Below are positions 53,841 through 63,935 of a stretch of DNA of 64,000 nucleotides, piece after piece. Origin of the DNA: Burkholderiales bacterium (GTDB lineage Bacteria; Pseudomonadota; Gammaproteobacteria; Burkholderiales; Nitrosomonadaceae); NCBI GenBank assembly GCA_024235735.1, contig JACKLU010000003.1:184366-248365 (forward strand), written 5' to 3'. Under the pieces are notes generated by a model, which was not told where the DNA came from, did not search any database, and saw only the letters and a program-made list of their open reading frames with translations. Position 1 is the stretch's first letter. Each line of letters starts with the position of its first letter. A program made the position numbers and the translations under genes.

Positions 53841-54083
53841 TCAGATTCTTGCAGCCCATTCTTCCGGCGTGTAAGTTCTCATTGACAATGCATGGATATC
53901 CTGCTTCATTTTTTCGCCCAACGCCTGGTATACCAATTGATGCTGCTGAATCGTACGCTTGCCTCTAAACTCGGAACTCACAATAATTGCCTGAAAATGG
54001 TATCCATCATCACCCTCTATCTGCACCAACTCACAAGGTAACGAATTCTCGATATATTGCTTTATAGTCTCTGCGGTTATCAT
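53841..54083 (-). CDS. BolA/IbaG-family protein
   Basis: The 80-residue protein has the BolA fold pattern: MITAETIKQYIENSLPCELV, then GDDGYHFQAIIVSSEF, with the RTIQQHQLVYQALG helix and HALSMRTYTPEEW at the end. BolA-type proteins pair with monothiol glutaredoxins in iron-sulfur handling. The conserved His in HFQ is present. This form is closer to IbaG than to BolA proper. Confidence 0.9.
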   Translation of the reverse strand: MITAETIKQYIENSLPCELVQIEGDDGYHFQAIIVSSEFRGKRTIQQHQLVYQALGEKMKQDIHALSMRTYTPEEWAARI

Positions 54084-54138
54084 TATGTGATTTCATTAGA
54101 TTAAAATGTACAACGTAGCGACAACTCTCCCGACCCAA

Positions 54139-54162
54139 CTCAAACTCAAACTCAAACTCAAA
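54139..54162. repeat. Four tandem copies of CTCAAA
   Basis: A perfect 6-base repeat, four units, lies between bolA and lon, 56 bases upstream of the bolA start and 65 past the lon stop. It is not in a coding region. The copy number might vary by slippage, with possible influence on bolA expression, but no evidence for that is visible. Confidence 0.8.
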
Positions 54163-54226
54163 AAAATTTCTATTTGATACTGAGAAATCGAAAATCAGGA
54201 GAACAAAACGAAGCTTTTATAGCTTA

Positions 54227-56641
54227 TTAATGCTTAATCACGTCACCACCAGCTATTTCATTTTTTACATTTTTTTGTAAGGCAGTCGGTGGAATCGTCG
54301 GGGAATCAGGTCTCGGTTTATGTTCCAGAGCAATATCAAGAACCTGATCAATCCACTTCACGGGCTTGATTAGCAGCTGATCTTTGATATTTTCTGGAAT
54401 ATCGGCGAGATCTTTGACATTTTTATCAGGAATAATCACACACTTAATTCCACCACGATGCGCTGCCAGTAACTTTTCCTTAAGTCCGCCTATAGGCAGG
54501 ACCTCGCCTCTCAAGGTGATTTCACCAGTCATCGCCACATCCGATCTGACAGCTATTCCAGTCAGCACGGAAACCATTGCCACACATATGCCGATTCCAG
54601 CACTTGGCCCATCCTTTGGTGTCGCACCCTCTGGCAAATGAATATGTATATCATTTTTTTGATAGAAGTCTTCCGCGATTCCTAATCGATGCGACCGGCC
54701 TCGAACGACTGATAAGGCAGCCTGTATCGACTCTTGCATAACTTCTCCAAGCTTCCCGGTAGTAATGGTTTTACCTTTACCGGGTAAAACAACAGATTCT
54801 ATAGTCAATAATTCGCCACCCACTTCGGTCCAAGCCAGTCCTGTAACTTGTCCAATCTGATTTTCTTTCTCGGCAACACCATAAGAGAAACGCCGAACAC
54901 CAAGAAATTTATCCAGATTGCGTGCTGTCACGGAGACCTTATCACCATCCTTCTCCAGTAGCAGCATTTTCACCGCCTTCCTGCAAATTTTCGAAATCTC
55001 GCGTTCCAGAGCCCGGACACCCGACTCCCGTGTGTAATAGCGAATGGTGTCACGCAAAGCCACATCGGAAAGAACCAGTTCAGATTTCTTTAAACCATGA
55101 TTCTTCATCTGTTTAGGTAACAGATACTTTAACGCGATATTGAGCTTCTCATCTTCGGTATACCCGGATAATCGGATTACTTCGAGACGATCGAGAAGCG
55201 CAGGTGGAATATTCAGCGAATTTGCAGTTGCGACAAACATTACGTCAGACAGGTCGTATTCAACCTCAATATAATGATCCACAAAAGTATGATTCTGTTC
55301 AGGATCAAGTACCTCCAATAATGCAGAGGAAGGGTCACCGCGAAAATCCATGCCCATCTTGTCAACTTCATCCAACAAAAACAAGGGATTCTTAACACCC
55401 ACCTTTGTCATGTTGTGACAAATTTTTCCAGGCATTGAGCCAATATATGTCTTTCGATGCCCGCGTATTTCCGCTTCATCCCGAACACCACCCAAAGCCA
55501 TACGAACAAACTTTCTGTTAACCGCGCGCGCGATAGACTGCCCCAGTGATGTTTTACCAACGCCAGGCGGCCCAACCAGACATAGTATCGGCGCCTTCAT
55601 TTTGTCAACCCGCTGCTGCACTGCGAGATACTCTATGATTCTTTCCTTGACCTTTTCAAGTCCATAATGATCTTCATCTAAAATATTTTTTGCAGCTTCA
55701 AGATTCTTACTAATTTTGCTTTTTTTCTTCCACGGCAAACCGACCAGCGCATCAATATAATTGCGAACCACAGTGGCTTCTGCCGACATGGGCGACATCA
55801 ACCGCAACTTTCTAAGCTCGGTCTCCGCTTTTTCGCGCGCTTCTTTCGGCATGTGAGCGGCTTTGATCTTCCGCTCCATCTCCTCCAAATCAGCGCCCTC
55901 CTCACCTTCACCCAATTCTTTCTGAATTGCTTTTACCTGTTCATTCAGATAATAATCGCGCTGGCTTTTTTCCATTTGCCGTTTAACCCTGCCGCGAATT
56001 CGTTTCTCAACTTGGAGAATATCAAGCTCGGTTTCCAATAATCCAAGCAAATGTTCAAGTCTTGTTTGTACATCGAAAATCTCCAGCACTTCCTGCTTCT
56101 GCTCAAGCTTGAGCGGGAGATATGCTGCAATCGTGTCGGCCAGACGCCCTGCCTCATCAATTCCACCAAGAGAAGTTATGATTTCAGGAGGAATTTTTTT
56201 ATTAAGCTTTACATACTGATCAAATTGAGTCATCAATGCTCTACGCATAGCCTCAGTTTCTGGAGACTCGCTCTTTTTTTCTTCAATCTGAACGGCTTTC
56301 GCATTGAAGTGTGTATCTGAGTCAATAAAGTCGAGAATTCGCGCCCGCTGACTGCCTTCAACCAGCACCTTGACAGTGCCATCAGGAAGCTTCAGCATTT
56401 GCAAAATGTTTGCAATGCTACTTACCGTATACATATCCTGCGGAGCAGGCTCGTCCTTTGAAGCGATTTTCTGCGCCACCAGAAGAATGCTCTTATTCGC
56501 TTCCATTGCGAGTTCAAGTGCTTTAATTGATTTTTGCCGTCCGACAAACAACGGAATCACCATGTGCGGAAACACGACTACATCTCTAAGCGGAAGTAAT
56601 GGCAGGACCAGCTGTCCGGAATCATCAACGCTAGAATTCAT
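54227..56641 (-). CDS. lon: ATP-dependent protease La (Lon)
   Basis: The 804-residue protease has an N-terminal substrate domain (LPLLPLRDVVVFPHMVIPLFVG, in parts), AAA+ Walker A GPPGVGKTSLGQSIA near residue 355, Walker B FLLDEVDKM, and a C-terminal serine-lysine protease domain with PKDGPSAGIG (catalytic Ser) and PIGGLKEKLLAA (catalytic Lys). It degrades damaged and regulatory proteins, including many antitoxins, so it bears on the two toxin-antitoxin systems here. It is 509 bases away from clpX on the same strand. Confidence 0.97.
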   Translation of the reverse strand: MNSSVDDSGQLVLPLLPLRDVVVFPHMVIPLFVGRQKSIKALELAMEANKSILLVAQKIASKDEPAPQDMYTVSSIANILQMLKLPDGTVKVLVEGSQRARILDFIDSDTHFNAKAVQIEEKKSESPETEAMRRALMTQFDQYVKLNKKIPPEIITSLGGIDEAGRLADTIAAYLPLKLEQKQEVLEIFDVQTRLEHLLGLLETELDILQVEKRIRGRVKRQMEKSQRDYYLNEQVKAIQKELGEGEEGADLEEMERKIKAAHMPKEAREKAETELRKLRLMSPMSAEATVVRNYIDALVGLPWKKKSKISKNLEAAKNILDEDHYGLEKVKERIIEYLAVQQRVDKMKAPILCLVGPPGVGKTSLGQSIARAVNRKFVRMALGGVRDEAEIRGHRKTYIGSMPGKICHNMTKVGVKNPLFLLDEVDKMGMDFRGDPSSALLEVLDPEQNHTFVDHYIEVEYDLSDVMFVATANSLNIPPALLDRLEVIRLSGYTEDEKLNIALKYLLPKQMKNHGLKKSELVLSDVALRDTIRYYTRESGVRALEREISKICRKAVKMLLLEKDGDKVSVTARNLDKFLGVRRFSYGVAEKENQIGQVTGLAWTEVGGELLTIESVVLPGKGKTITTGKLGEVMQESIQAALSVVRGRSHRLGIAEDFYQKNDIHIHLPEGATPKDGPSAGIGICVAMVSVLTGIAVRSDVAMTGEITLRGEVLPIGGLKEKLLAAHRGGIKCVIIPDKNVKDLADIPENIKDQLLIKPVKWIDQVLDIALEHKPRPDSPTIPPTALQKNVKNEIAGGDVIKH

Positions 56642-57150
56642 ATCTATCCAATGCTTATTTTAAATTAGTTATACTCTTCGAGACCTTTGCAAACCCTATC
56701 TTATAAATTCCGGAATAATAAAAACAGTCGGCCAGAAACTCCATTATAGACTTTTGCGAAATTATCTCTTTATTGATCAGACTTTGACTTCCAGTTTTCT
56801 GCTTAATTAAATGAAAAACCATATGGCGAGAAAGCTTGTTCGTCAGAATCTGATGAAAAATTAATATATAGCCGTTTATTAAAAACTCAAGATGAATATA
56901 CAGGAATCTGTATTCGATTGGGCAACAAATTAGATACGTTTCTTATGCTTTATCAATATGAGTAGACCAAAACAGGCTTTTTGGCTTCCACCACAAAAAG
57001 TAACACTGAAATTCGGAACAGCAGAATGATGTCGCCATCATGCATAGAAATTATAAGCAGTATAGATGGTTATCAACAAATAACACCAATGCTGACGAAA
57101 CTCTCGAATGCCGGTGTTTGATGTTAGTTTAGCACCGACATCATCAGACG
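56642..57150. other. Non-coding stretch between lon and clpX
   Basis: A 509-base AT-rich gap. Near its left side (56681-56692) is GAGACCTTTGCA, the same end sequence as the MITE at 33368, but without a nearby inverted partner. No gene was found. It probably contains the lon promoter. Remnants of an insertion are the likely reason for the gap, since lon often follows clpX closely. Confidence 0.5.
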
Positions 57151-58428
57151 CTAGCTGGAAGTTTTAGCGACTTTCTGTTGATCAGAGTAAATTAGAATCG
57201 GTTTTATGTCTTCACTTGCCAAGTTATAATCAATCACAACTTTAGCGACATTCTCCATTGACGGAAGGTCATACATAATGTCGAGAAGAATATCCTCCAT
57301 AATTGAGCGTAACCCACGAGCTCCGGTTTTGCGGGATAAAGCTTTTTTGGCAATTGCTCTAAGCGCGGGCTCCCGGAATTCCAGTTCCACGCCACCTTCC
57401 ATGTTGAACATTTTCCAATACTGCTTAACCAGTGCATTCTTAGGTTCAGTCAGAATTTGGATAAGCGCCTCTTCATTTAATTCATCCAGCGTTGCAACAA
57501 CCGGTAATCGACCGACGAATTCAGGTATCAAACCGAACTTCACCAAGTCTTCAGGCTCAACACTCTGCAGTACTTTGTTAATATCCTTACGGTTATTGCT
57601 TCTGACATCGGCACCAAAACCAATACCGCCCTTTTCAGTGCGAGCAAGAATTACTTTATCAAGACCATCAAACGCGCCACCACAAATGAATAAGATGTTT
57701 GTGGTGTCAACTTGAACAAACTCCTGATTAGGATGCTTACGCCCACCTTGGGGTGGAACCATAGCTATTGTTCCCTCTATCAACTTTAATAATGCCTGCT
57801 GAACACCCTCACCGGAAACATCACGCGTAATGGAAGGATTATCCGATTTGCGTGATATCTTATCAATTTCATCAATATAAACGATACCACGCTGCGCTTT
57901 CTCGGCATCATAGTTGCATTTTTGCAGCAACTTCTGAATAATGTTTTCGACGTCCTCACCAACATAGCCGGCTTCAGTCAATGCAGTTGCATCCGCCATG
58001 ATAAAAGGCACATCCAGAAGACGGGCGAGTGTTTGAGCAAGCAATGTTTTACCCGAGCCTGTTGGGCCGATTAATAGAATATTGCTTTTAGATAATTCGA
58101 TTTCGTCGCCATCGGTTCCTTTTGCCAGATTCTTCAAGCGCTTGTAATGATTATAGACAGCAACAGACAGAATCTTTTTAGCCGAATCTTGACCAATAAC
58201 ATATTGATTTAATGTCTGACGTATTTCATGAGGAACTGGGAGACTGGATTTAACCAGTTTGGTTGCTTCATCTCCCTGCATTTCTTCACGAATGATATCA
58301 TTACAAAGCTCAATACACTCGTCGCAAATAAAAACCGAAGGACCAGCAATCAATTTTCTGACTTCGTGCTGGCTCTTACCGCAAAAAGAACAATAAAGCA
58401 ATTTCTCGCTACTCGTTTTCTCTGGCAT
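57151..58428 (-). CDS. clpX: ATP-dependent Clp protease, ATP-binding subunit ClpX
   Basis: The 425-residue AAA+ unfoldase has the N-terminal zinc-binding domain (CSFCGKSQHEV and CDECIELC), Walker A GPTGSGKTLLAQTLA near residue 120, Walker B IVYIDEIDKIS and the pore loop GYVGED. It delivers substrates, including SsrA-tagged proteins ending in LAA, to ClpP. The antitoxin at 10464-10781 also ends in LAA. Confidence 0.97.
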   Translation of the reverse strand: MPEKTSSEKLLYCSFCGKSQHEVRKLIAGPSVFICDECIELCNDIIREEMQGDEATKLVKSSLPVPHEIRQTLNQYVIGQDSAKKILSVAVYNHYKRLKNLAKGTDGDEIELSKSNILLIGPTGSGKTLLAQTLARLLDVPFIMADATALTEAGYVGEDVENIIQKLLQKCNYDAEKAQRGIVYIDEIDKISRKSDNPSITRDVSGEGVQQALLKLIEGTIAMVPPQGGRKHPNQEFVQVDTTNILFICGGAFDGLDKVILARTEKGGIGFGADVRSNNRKDINKVLQSVEPEDLVKFGLIPEFVGRLPVVATLDELNEEALIQILTEPKNALVKQYWKMFNMEGGVELEFREPALRAIAKKALSRKTGARGLRSIMEDILLDIMYDLPSMENVAKVVIDYNLASEDIKPILIYSDQQKVAKTSS

Positions 58429-58539
58429 ATTAATCTATCCTGGCAACATCATATAGTGGCGCTGACTTGTAAAAATAGTTGTTTCTGTATCGTAATGCGT
58501 AGTCATACAACAGTCACTCATAATTTCCCACAACTTCTT

Positions 58540-59187
58540 TTATTTCTTATCGGTTGTTAAGTCTCGATGTGTCAAAACGGCATCAATCAATCCATACTTA
58601 ACCGATTCTTCCGCACTCATAAAGTTATCCCGGTCAGTATCTTTCTCTATTTCTGATACAGGCTGTCCGGTATGATGCGCCATAATTCCATTGAGTTTCG
58701 ATTTTAAATAAAGAATTTCTCTAGCATGAATTTCTATATCAGAGGCTTGGCCTTGAAATCCTCCAAGTGGCTGGTGAATCATAACACGCGAATTGGGCAG
58801 ACAATAACGTTTTCCTTTGGCTCCTGCCGTCAGTAATAACGCCCCCATACTTGCAGCCTGTCCAATGCATAATGTGCTGATATCAGGCTTAATGTATTGC
58901 ATCGTATCATAAATAGCAAGCCCGGACGAAACCACACCCCCGGGAGAATTGATATACAAATGAATATCTTTCTCAGCATTTTCTGATTCAAGAAACAGTA
59001 ACTGCGCGACAATAAGATTTGCACTTGTTTCATTAACAGGCCCGACCAGAAAAACCACCCGTTCTTTTAGCAACCGGGAATAGATATCATAAGCCCGCTC
59101 GCCACGACCACTCGATTCAATAACCATTGGAATGAGTCCAAGATTTTTTGGTTCCATCCTGTCGAAAGAATCAGATTCGAATTTCAT
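58540..59187 (-). CDS. clpP: ATP-dependent Clp protease, proteolytic subunit ClpP
   Basis: The 215-residue serine protease has the catalytic triad: Ser in GQAASMGALLLTAG, His in RVMIHQPLGG and Asp in DRDNFMSAEE. N-terminal residues before LGLIPMVIES are a short propeptide. It sits between tig and clpX, separated from tig by one base, so the three are an operon. Confidence 0.97.
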   Translation of the reverse strand: MKFESDSFDRMEPKNLGLIPMVIESSGRGERAYDIYSRLLKERVVFLVGPVNETSANLIVAQLLFLESENAEKDIHLYINSPGGVVSSGLAIYDTMQYIKPDISTLCIGQAASMGALLLTAGAKGKRYCLPNSRVMIHQPLGGFQGQASDIEIHAREILYLKSKLNGIMAHHTGQPVSEIEKDTDRDNFMSAEESVKYGLIDAVLTHRDLTTDKK

Positions 59188-59188
59188 A

Positions 59189-60499
59189 TCAAGCGATTCC
59201 CATCAATTCATCAAAAGTCACAGGCTTTTCAACCACATTAACCTGTCCCAGCACCCACTGCACTACATTTTCTTCCAATGCGAGTGATTCCGCGTCCTGC
59301 AATCGCTCTTCGGAAGAATAATGCCACCTAATTACTTCTTCCGGATTATCATACGCCTGCGCAGCTTCTTCAATAACACTACGCACCTGCTCAGCAGTAG
59401 CTTTCAGATGATGCACTTTCATCAACTCGGCCAAAATAAGTCCCAACTTGATGCGATGTTCCGATTTTTCTCTAAACAAATCGGGGTTTAGTTGCATTTC
59501 ACCTTCCTCCAATCCTCTTGCAGCCAGATCTTTACGTGCGCTTTCCATCAACCGCACTATCTCCTGATTCACCAAGGCATTAGGTGCGTCAATAGGATTA
59601 ACATCCATCAAGCAACGCATTACTTGCGTTTTGAGCTTACTTTTAATTTGTCGCGCAACTTCACGTTCAAGATCATGGTGTACTGCATCACGCATTTTAT
59701 TCAAATCGCCATCGGCTATGCCTAATAATTTGGCAAAATCAGAATTGACTTCTGGAAGCACCGGCAATTCCACAAACTTCAACTTGACCGTGAAAGTTAC
59801 CATTTTCCCGGCCACATCTTTACCATGATAACCATCAGGAAAAGTGACTTCAAAAGATTTTTCCTCATCAAGAGACATGCCGACAATGGCATCTTCAAAA
59901 TCTTTCATGTACTTACCCTTTCCCACGATCAGGAGAACATCGGCTGCCCGTCCGCCTTCAAAATCTTTTCCTTCCAGCATGCCGCGATAATCAATCTTAA
60001 CGCGATCTCCTTCCATAACCGCCCGATTTACTGCCTGATACTGCATATGTTGTTTGCGTATCATTTCAATAGTTTTATCAACTTCATCGGCGCCAACTGT
60101 CGTCACAGGCTTTTCTATATTGACTTGTCCAAGATCACCAAAAACAATTTGTGGAAAAACCTCAAATTTGGCGTTGAATACCAATTCGGCGGAATTCTCA
60201 TTATCGCTATCGTGCTGCTTGATTTCATAACTTGGAAAGCCCACAACCTGCAAATCCTGCTTTTTGACAGCTTCGGCAAATTTGCTTTGCAGAAGATCTC
60301 CAACGACCTCCTGCTGCACTTGCGCACCGTATCTTTGTGAAACCAGCTTAAAAGGGACTTTTCCAGGGCGGAATCCGTGCATTTTGGTTTTTTTCGCCAA
60401 CCCCAGCAGACGCTTATTAACTTCATCTTGAATCTGGTCCTGAGAAATCGAGATCTCTATTCGACGCTCCAATGCACCGAGATTTTCAACATTTGATTG
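59189..60499 (-). CDS. tig: Trigger factor
   Basis: The 436-residue ribosome-bound chaperone and prolyl isomerase starts MQSNVENLGALERRIEISI. The ribosome-binding signature GFRPGKVP is at about residue 46, the FKBP-like domain around 150-240 (EGDRVKIDYRGMLEGKDFEGG, in parts) and the C-terminal helical domain follows. An in-frame start at 60547 would add 16 residues and is unlikely. First gene of tig-clpP-clpX. Confidence 0.96.
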   Translation of the reverse strand, partial: QSNVENLGALERRIEISISQDQIQDEVNKRLLGLAKKTKMHGFRPGKVPFKLVSQRYGAQVQQEVVGDLLQSKFAEAVKKQDLQVVGFPSYEIKQHDSDNENSAELVFNAKFEVFPQIVFGDLGQVNIEKPVTTVGADEVDKTIEMIRKQHMQYQAVNRAVMEGDRVKIDYRGMLEGKDFEGGRAADVLLIVGKGKYMKDFEDAIVGMSLDEEKSFEVTFPDGYHGKDVAGKMVTFTVKLKFVELPVLPEVNSDFAKLLGIADGDLNKMRDAVHHDLEREVARQIKSKLKTQVMRCLMDVNPIDAPNALVNQEIVRLMESARKDLAARGLEEGEMQLNPDLFREKSEHRIKLGLILAELMKVHHLKATAEQVRSVIEEAAQAYDNPEEVIRWHYSSEERLQDAESLALEENVVQWVLGQVNVVEKPVTFDELMGIA

Positions 60500-60610
60500 C
60501 ATTAAATTTCCTGATATCCTGAATAGATTACAATTAAAAACGAGCAAATTAGCTAAAAAATTTAAAACGTTCTATGACCGTTGAATCATAGCTTATTTTC
60601 AAACTCTTGC

Positions 60611-60695
<85 letters not shown>

Positions 60696-60773
60696 AATAA
60701 CCGGGGACAATTTACTCATTTGTCATTTCATTCGAAGCCAGCCGATTATACCTTGTTATTCTCTGATAAGCAC

Positions 60774-61532
60774 TTAGAGCGCTGTTTGGCATGCAATGAT
60801 TTCTCCCTTGATTGCTCTACTATCCGGCCCCATGAGGAACAAATAGATCGGCATCAAATCTTCTGGCTGAAGCAATGTTTTTTTTATTTCTCCAGGATGG
60901 GTTTTAGCACGCTGCGGGGTATTTACTATGCCAGGCATCAGTCCATTGATACGCAAATTGGATAATTCCTTCCATTCATCTGCCTGAATTTTGACAAAAG
61001 TCTCGAGTCCGGCTTTAGCAACCGCAAAACCACCCCAGTAGGCAGTCGGATTATGGCTATGAGTGCTCGTCGTCATAATAACGCTGGCATCCGGCGCAGC
61101 TTTCAATAAGGGAAAACAAGCCTTGGTTATCGCAAAAGGCGCTACCAGATTAACTTTCAACAAAATCTCCCATTGGTCAATGGTTTGTGACGTCAGCGGA
61201 CTCGGTCCATAAAGAAATGCTGCATTATGCAGTATGCCATCCAATCGCCCCAACTGCTGCGCAATAGCTGAAGCAAGCACAGAACAATCCTCTTCAGTCA
61301 CTTTTTCCAAATCTAATGGATAAATAACCGCGCTCTCCTTGCCCAACTCTTCGATTTCATCATAAACCTTCTCCAGTTTTGCGACTTTGCGTCCGTGAAG
61401 AATGACTACAGCACCATGTTGCGCATAGGCCAATGCAGCCAAGCGACCCAATCCTTGACCAGCCCCCGTCACAAGAATCACACGATCCTTAAGAAAATCC
61501 CCGGAAGGCGAATATTCGTTATATGTACTCAT
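60774..61532 (-). CDS. SDR-family oxidoreductase (YciK-like) with Phe at the catalytic Tyr position
   Basis: The 252-residue short-chain dehydrogenase-like protein has the cofactor loop VTGAGQGLGRLAALAYA, the NAAFLYG strand and, instead of the usual YxxxK, GGFAVAKAG: phenylalanine at the catalytic tyrosine with the lysine kept. The preceding TAYWGGF has a Tyr three residues earlier. Otherwise it follows E. coli YciK, including the C-terminal MPIYLFLMGPDSR. The substrate is unknown, and this substitution could lower or change activity. Confidence 0.85.
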   Translation of the reverse strand: MSTYNEYSPSGDFLKDRVILVTGAGQGLGRLAALAYAQHGAVVILHGRKVAKLEKVYDEIEELGKESAVIYPLDLEKVTEEDCSVLASAIAQQLGRLDGILHNAAFLYGPSPLTSQTIDQWEILLKVNLVAPFAITKACFPLLKAAPDASVIMTTSTHSHNPTAYWGGFAVAKAGLETFVKIQADEWKELSNLRINGLMPGIVNTPQRAKTHPGEIKKTLLQPEDLMPIYLFLMGPDSRAIKGEIIACQTAL

Positions 61533-61628
61533 AGACCAGAATGCACCTTGTATGATTCATAATCAAAAAAAGAAGACTTACTTACACGATGGACGCGATA
61601 TCCGCGCAACGAATCCTATCTTTACGCT

Positions 61629-61664
61629 AAAAAAAAGCAACAACCCTCAAACAAGGGTTGTTGC
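61629..61664 (-). terminator. Rho-independent terminator of groES-groEL
   Basis: Read on the minus strand after the groEL stop: GCAACAACCC pairs with GGGTTGTTGC (10-bp perfect stem, 61637-61646 and 61655-61664) around an 8-base loop, followed by a run of eight T. It lies about 56 bases past the groEL stop. Confidence 0.93.
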
Positions 61665-61719
61665 CGGATGACATCGAACAATCACGTACGGTTTTACGCG
61701 ACTGCGTTGCGCGAACTGA

Positions 61720-63366
61720 TTACATATCCATGCCACCCATACCACCCATACCACCCATACCACCCATACCACCGCCTGCAGCTTCCTCTTTAGGCAACTC
61801 GGCAACCATGGCGTCGGTTGTCAGCATCAAGCTTGCTACTGACGCCGCATTTTGCAATGCCGAGCGTGTTACTTTGGTCGGATCCAGCACACCACTTTCC
61901 ACCAGATCACCATATTCACCCGTAGCCGCATTGTAACCAAAGTTACCACTACCTTCCATAACCCGGTTTACAACGACGGAGGGCTCATCACCACAGTTGG
62001 TCACAATCTGACGCAACGGCTCTTCCAAAGCACGCAGTACAATTTTAATACCCGCATCCTGGTCATGATTGTCGCCTTTCAACTGCTTAACAACCGACAC
62101 GGTCCGTAACAAAGCAACGCCACCACCCGGAATTACCCCCTCTTCAACGGCCGCGCGCGTTGCATGCAGGGCATCTTCCACACGCGCTTTTTTCTCTTTC
62201 ATTTCCACTTCCGTCGCAGCGCCCACTTTGATCAACGCAACACCACCAGCCAATTTAGCAACGCGTTCCTGGAGTTTCTCCTTATCATAGTCGCTGGTTG
62301 CTTCTTCGATCTGTTTACGGATTTGTTTTACACGACCTTCAATATTTGCCGCATCGCCGGCGCCATCAATAATCGTCGTATTCTCCTTGCCGACTTCGAT
62401 ACGTTTTGCCTGCCCCAGATTATCTAAAGTTACTTTCTCCAGTGTCAGACCGACTTCTTCTGCAACAACCGTGCCGCCAGTGAGAATAGCGATATCTTCC
62501 AGCATAGCTTTACGACGATCACCGAAGCCTGGCGCTTTAACCGCACAGGTTTTCAGAATGCCGCGAATATTGTTAACCACCAACGTTGCCAGCGCCTCAC
62601 CTTCTATATCTTCAGCGATAATCAACAAAGGTTTACCGGCTTTGGCAACCTGTTCCAAGACTGGCAACAAATCCCGGATATTGGAGATTTTTTTATCATG
62701 CAACAGAATAAATGGGTTTTCCAGCAAAGCGATCTGCTTATCGGCGCTGCTCACAAAGTAAGGTGACAAATAGCCGCGATCAAATTGCATACCTTCCACA
62801 ACTTCCAGTTCATTCTGCAGTCCGGAACCATCCTCAACCGTGATAACGCCTTCTTTGCCGACCTTGTCCATAGCATCGGCAATAATCTGACCAATTTCGG
62901 TATCAGAATTTGCAGAAATACTGCCTACCTGAGCAATTTCTTTTGCAGTTGCACAAGGCTTGGACATTTTTTTAAGCTCATCGACAGTGACACTAACGGC
63001 TTTGTCAATACCGCGTTTCAGATCCATCGGATTCATTCCCGCAGCGACGTAACGCATGCCTTCCTTAATGATGGCTTGCGCCAATACAGTTGCCGTCGTC
63101 GTTCCGTCACCCGCGACATCAGAGGTTTTGCTGGATACTTCCTTCAACATTTGAGCACCCATATTCTCGAATTTATCCTTCAACTCGATTTCCTTGGCAA
63201 CCGAGACACCATCCTTCGTAATAGTCGGTGCGCCGTATGCGCGCTCGAGAACAACATTACGGCCTTTCGGACCCAGCGTAACCTTCACAGCATCCGCCAG
63301 AATATTCACACCGTCCACCATTTTATGACGCGCCACATCTCCAAATTTAACTTCTTTAGCTGACAT
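61720..63366 (-). CDS. groL: Chaperonin GroEL
   Basis: The 548-residue 60-kDa chaperonin subunit has VTLGPKGRNVVLERAYGAP, the ATP-binding VAGDGTTTATVLAQAI and a C-terminal GGM-repeat tail (GGGMGGMGGMGGMGGMDM). It folds proteins in an ATP-dependent manner with GroES. It follows groS by 68 bases under a CIRCE-controlled promoter and ends before a strong terminator. Confidence 0.98.
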   Translation of the reverse strand: MSAKEVKFGDVARHKMVDGVNILADAVKVTLGPKGRNVVLERAYGAPTITKDGVSVAKEIELKDKFENMGAQMLKEVSSKTSDVAGDGTTTATVLAQAIIKEGMRYVAAGMNPMDLKRGIDKAVSVTVDELKKMSKPCATAKEIAQVGSISANSDTEIGQIIADAMDKVGKEGVITVEDGSGLQNELEVVEGMQFDRGYLSPYFVSSADKQIALLENPFILLHDKKISNIRDLLPVLEQVAKAGKPLLIIAEDIEGEALATLVVNNIRGILKTCAVKAPGFGDRRKAMLEDIAILTGGTVVAEEVGLTLEKVTLDNLGQAKRIEVGKENTTIIDGAGDAANIEGRVKQIRKQIEEATSDYDKEKLQERVAKLAGGVALIKVGAATEVEMKEKKARVEDALHATRAAVEEGVIPGGGVALLRTVSVVKQLKGDNHDQDAGIKIVLRALEEPLRQIVTNCGDEPSVVVNRVMEGSGNFGYNAATGEYGDLVESGVLDPTKVTRSALQNAASVASLMLTTDAMVAELPKEEAAGGGMGGMGGMGGMGGMDM

Positions 63367-63434
63367 AATTTTCTTTCTCCTAATTCTTTACACGATTGTT
63401 TAGCAAGCTTGTAGTTTCGGCTATTTCGATACCA

Positions 63435-63725
63435 TTAGCTTTCGATTACACCCATAATATCTTCTTCGCGCATGACCAAAAGCTCTTCGCCTTCAACTTT
63501 AACTGTTTGGCCTGAATACTTGCCGAACAATACTTTATCGCCCACTTTGACTTCCAACGCGCGCACACTGCCGTCATCAGCAACTTTACCCTTACCCACC
63601 GCGAGTATTTCCCCCTGATCGGGCTTTTCTGCAGCACTGTCTGGTATCACGATACCGGAAGCTGTCTTACGCTCCTCCTCCAGCCGTTTGACAATTACGC
63701 GATCATGCAATGGACGAATTTTCAT
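63435..63725 (-). CDS. groS: Co-chaperonin GroES
   Basis: The 96-residue 10-kDa cap of GroEL begins MKIRPLHDRVIVKRLEEERK, with the mobile loop KTASGIVIPDSAAEKP and a C-terminal LVMREEDIMGVIE. First gene of the groESL operon. Confidence 0.97.
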   Translation of the reverse strand: MKIRPLHDRVIVKRLEEERKTASGIVIPDSAAEKPDQGEILAVGKGKVADDGSVRALEVKVGDKVLFGKYSGQTVKVEGEELLVMREEDIMGVIES

Positions 63726-63833
63726 GCTTGTATCTCCTATTTAAAATTTATCGCTGAAAACCAATAATACAATCTTTCATTCTTTTGATAAGTCGTACTA
63801 AAGAATTCAATGACATATAGCCACGAATCAGCG

Positions 63834-63860
63834 TTAGCACTCGACCACAAAGAGTGCTGA
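63834..63860. promoter_or_regulatory. CIRCE operator (HrcA binding site)
   Basis: TTAGCACTC (63834-63842) and GAGTGCTGA (63852-63860) flank nine bases, matching the CIRCE consensus TTAGCACTC-N9-GAGTGCTAA with one difference. It lies 109 bases upstream of groES on the minus strand and implies heat-shock control by HrcA. An IS starts 76 bases beyond it. Confidence 0.93.
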
Positions 63861-63935
63861 TAATAATAAGGACTATGCCAGTGAATTTCAAGCCCGCTTC
63901 GCACAATATTTTTACAGATTTTTGTAAGCGGGAAG

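Noticed and set aside
54139..54162. CRISPR-like repeat
   Set aside because: Only a 6-base unit repeated four times without spacers; it is a simple tandem repeat. No CRISPR array or cas gene was seen in the window.
57086..57150. Terminator after clpX
   Set aside because: A 9-base imperfect inverted repeat with a 16-base loop exists, but no T run follows.
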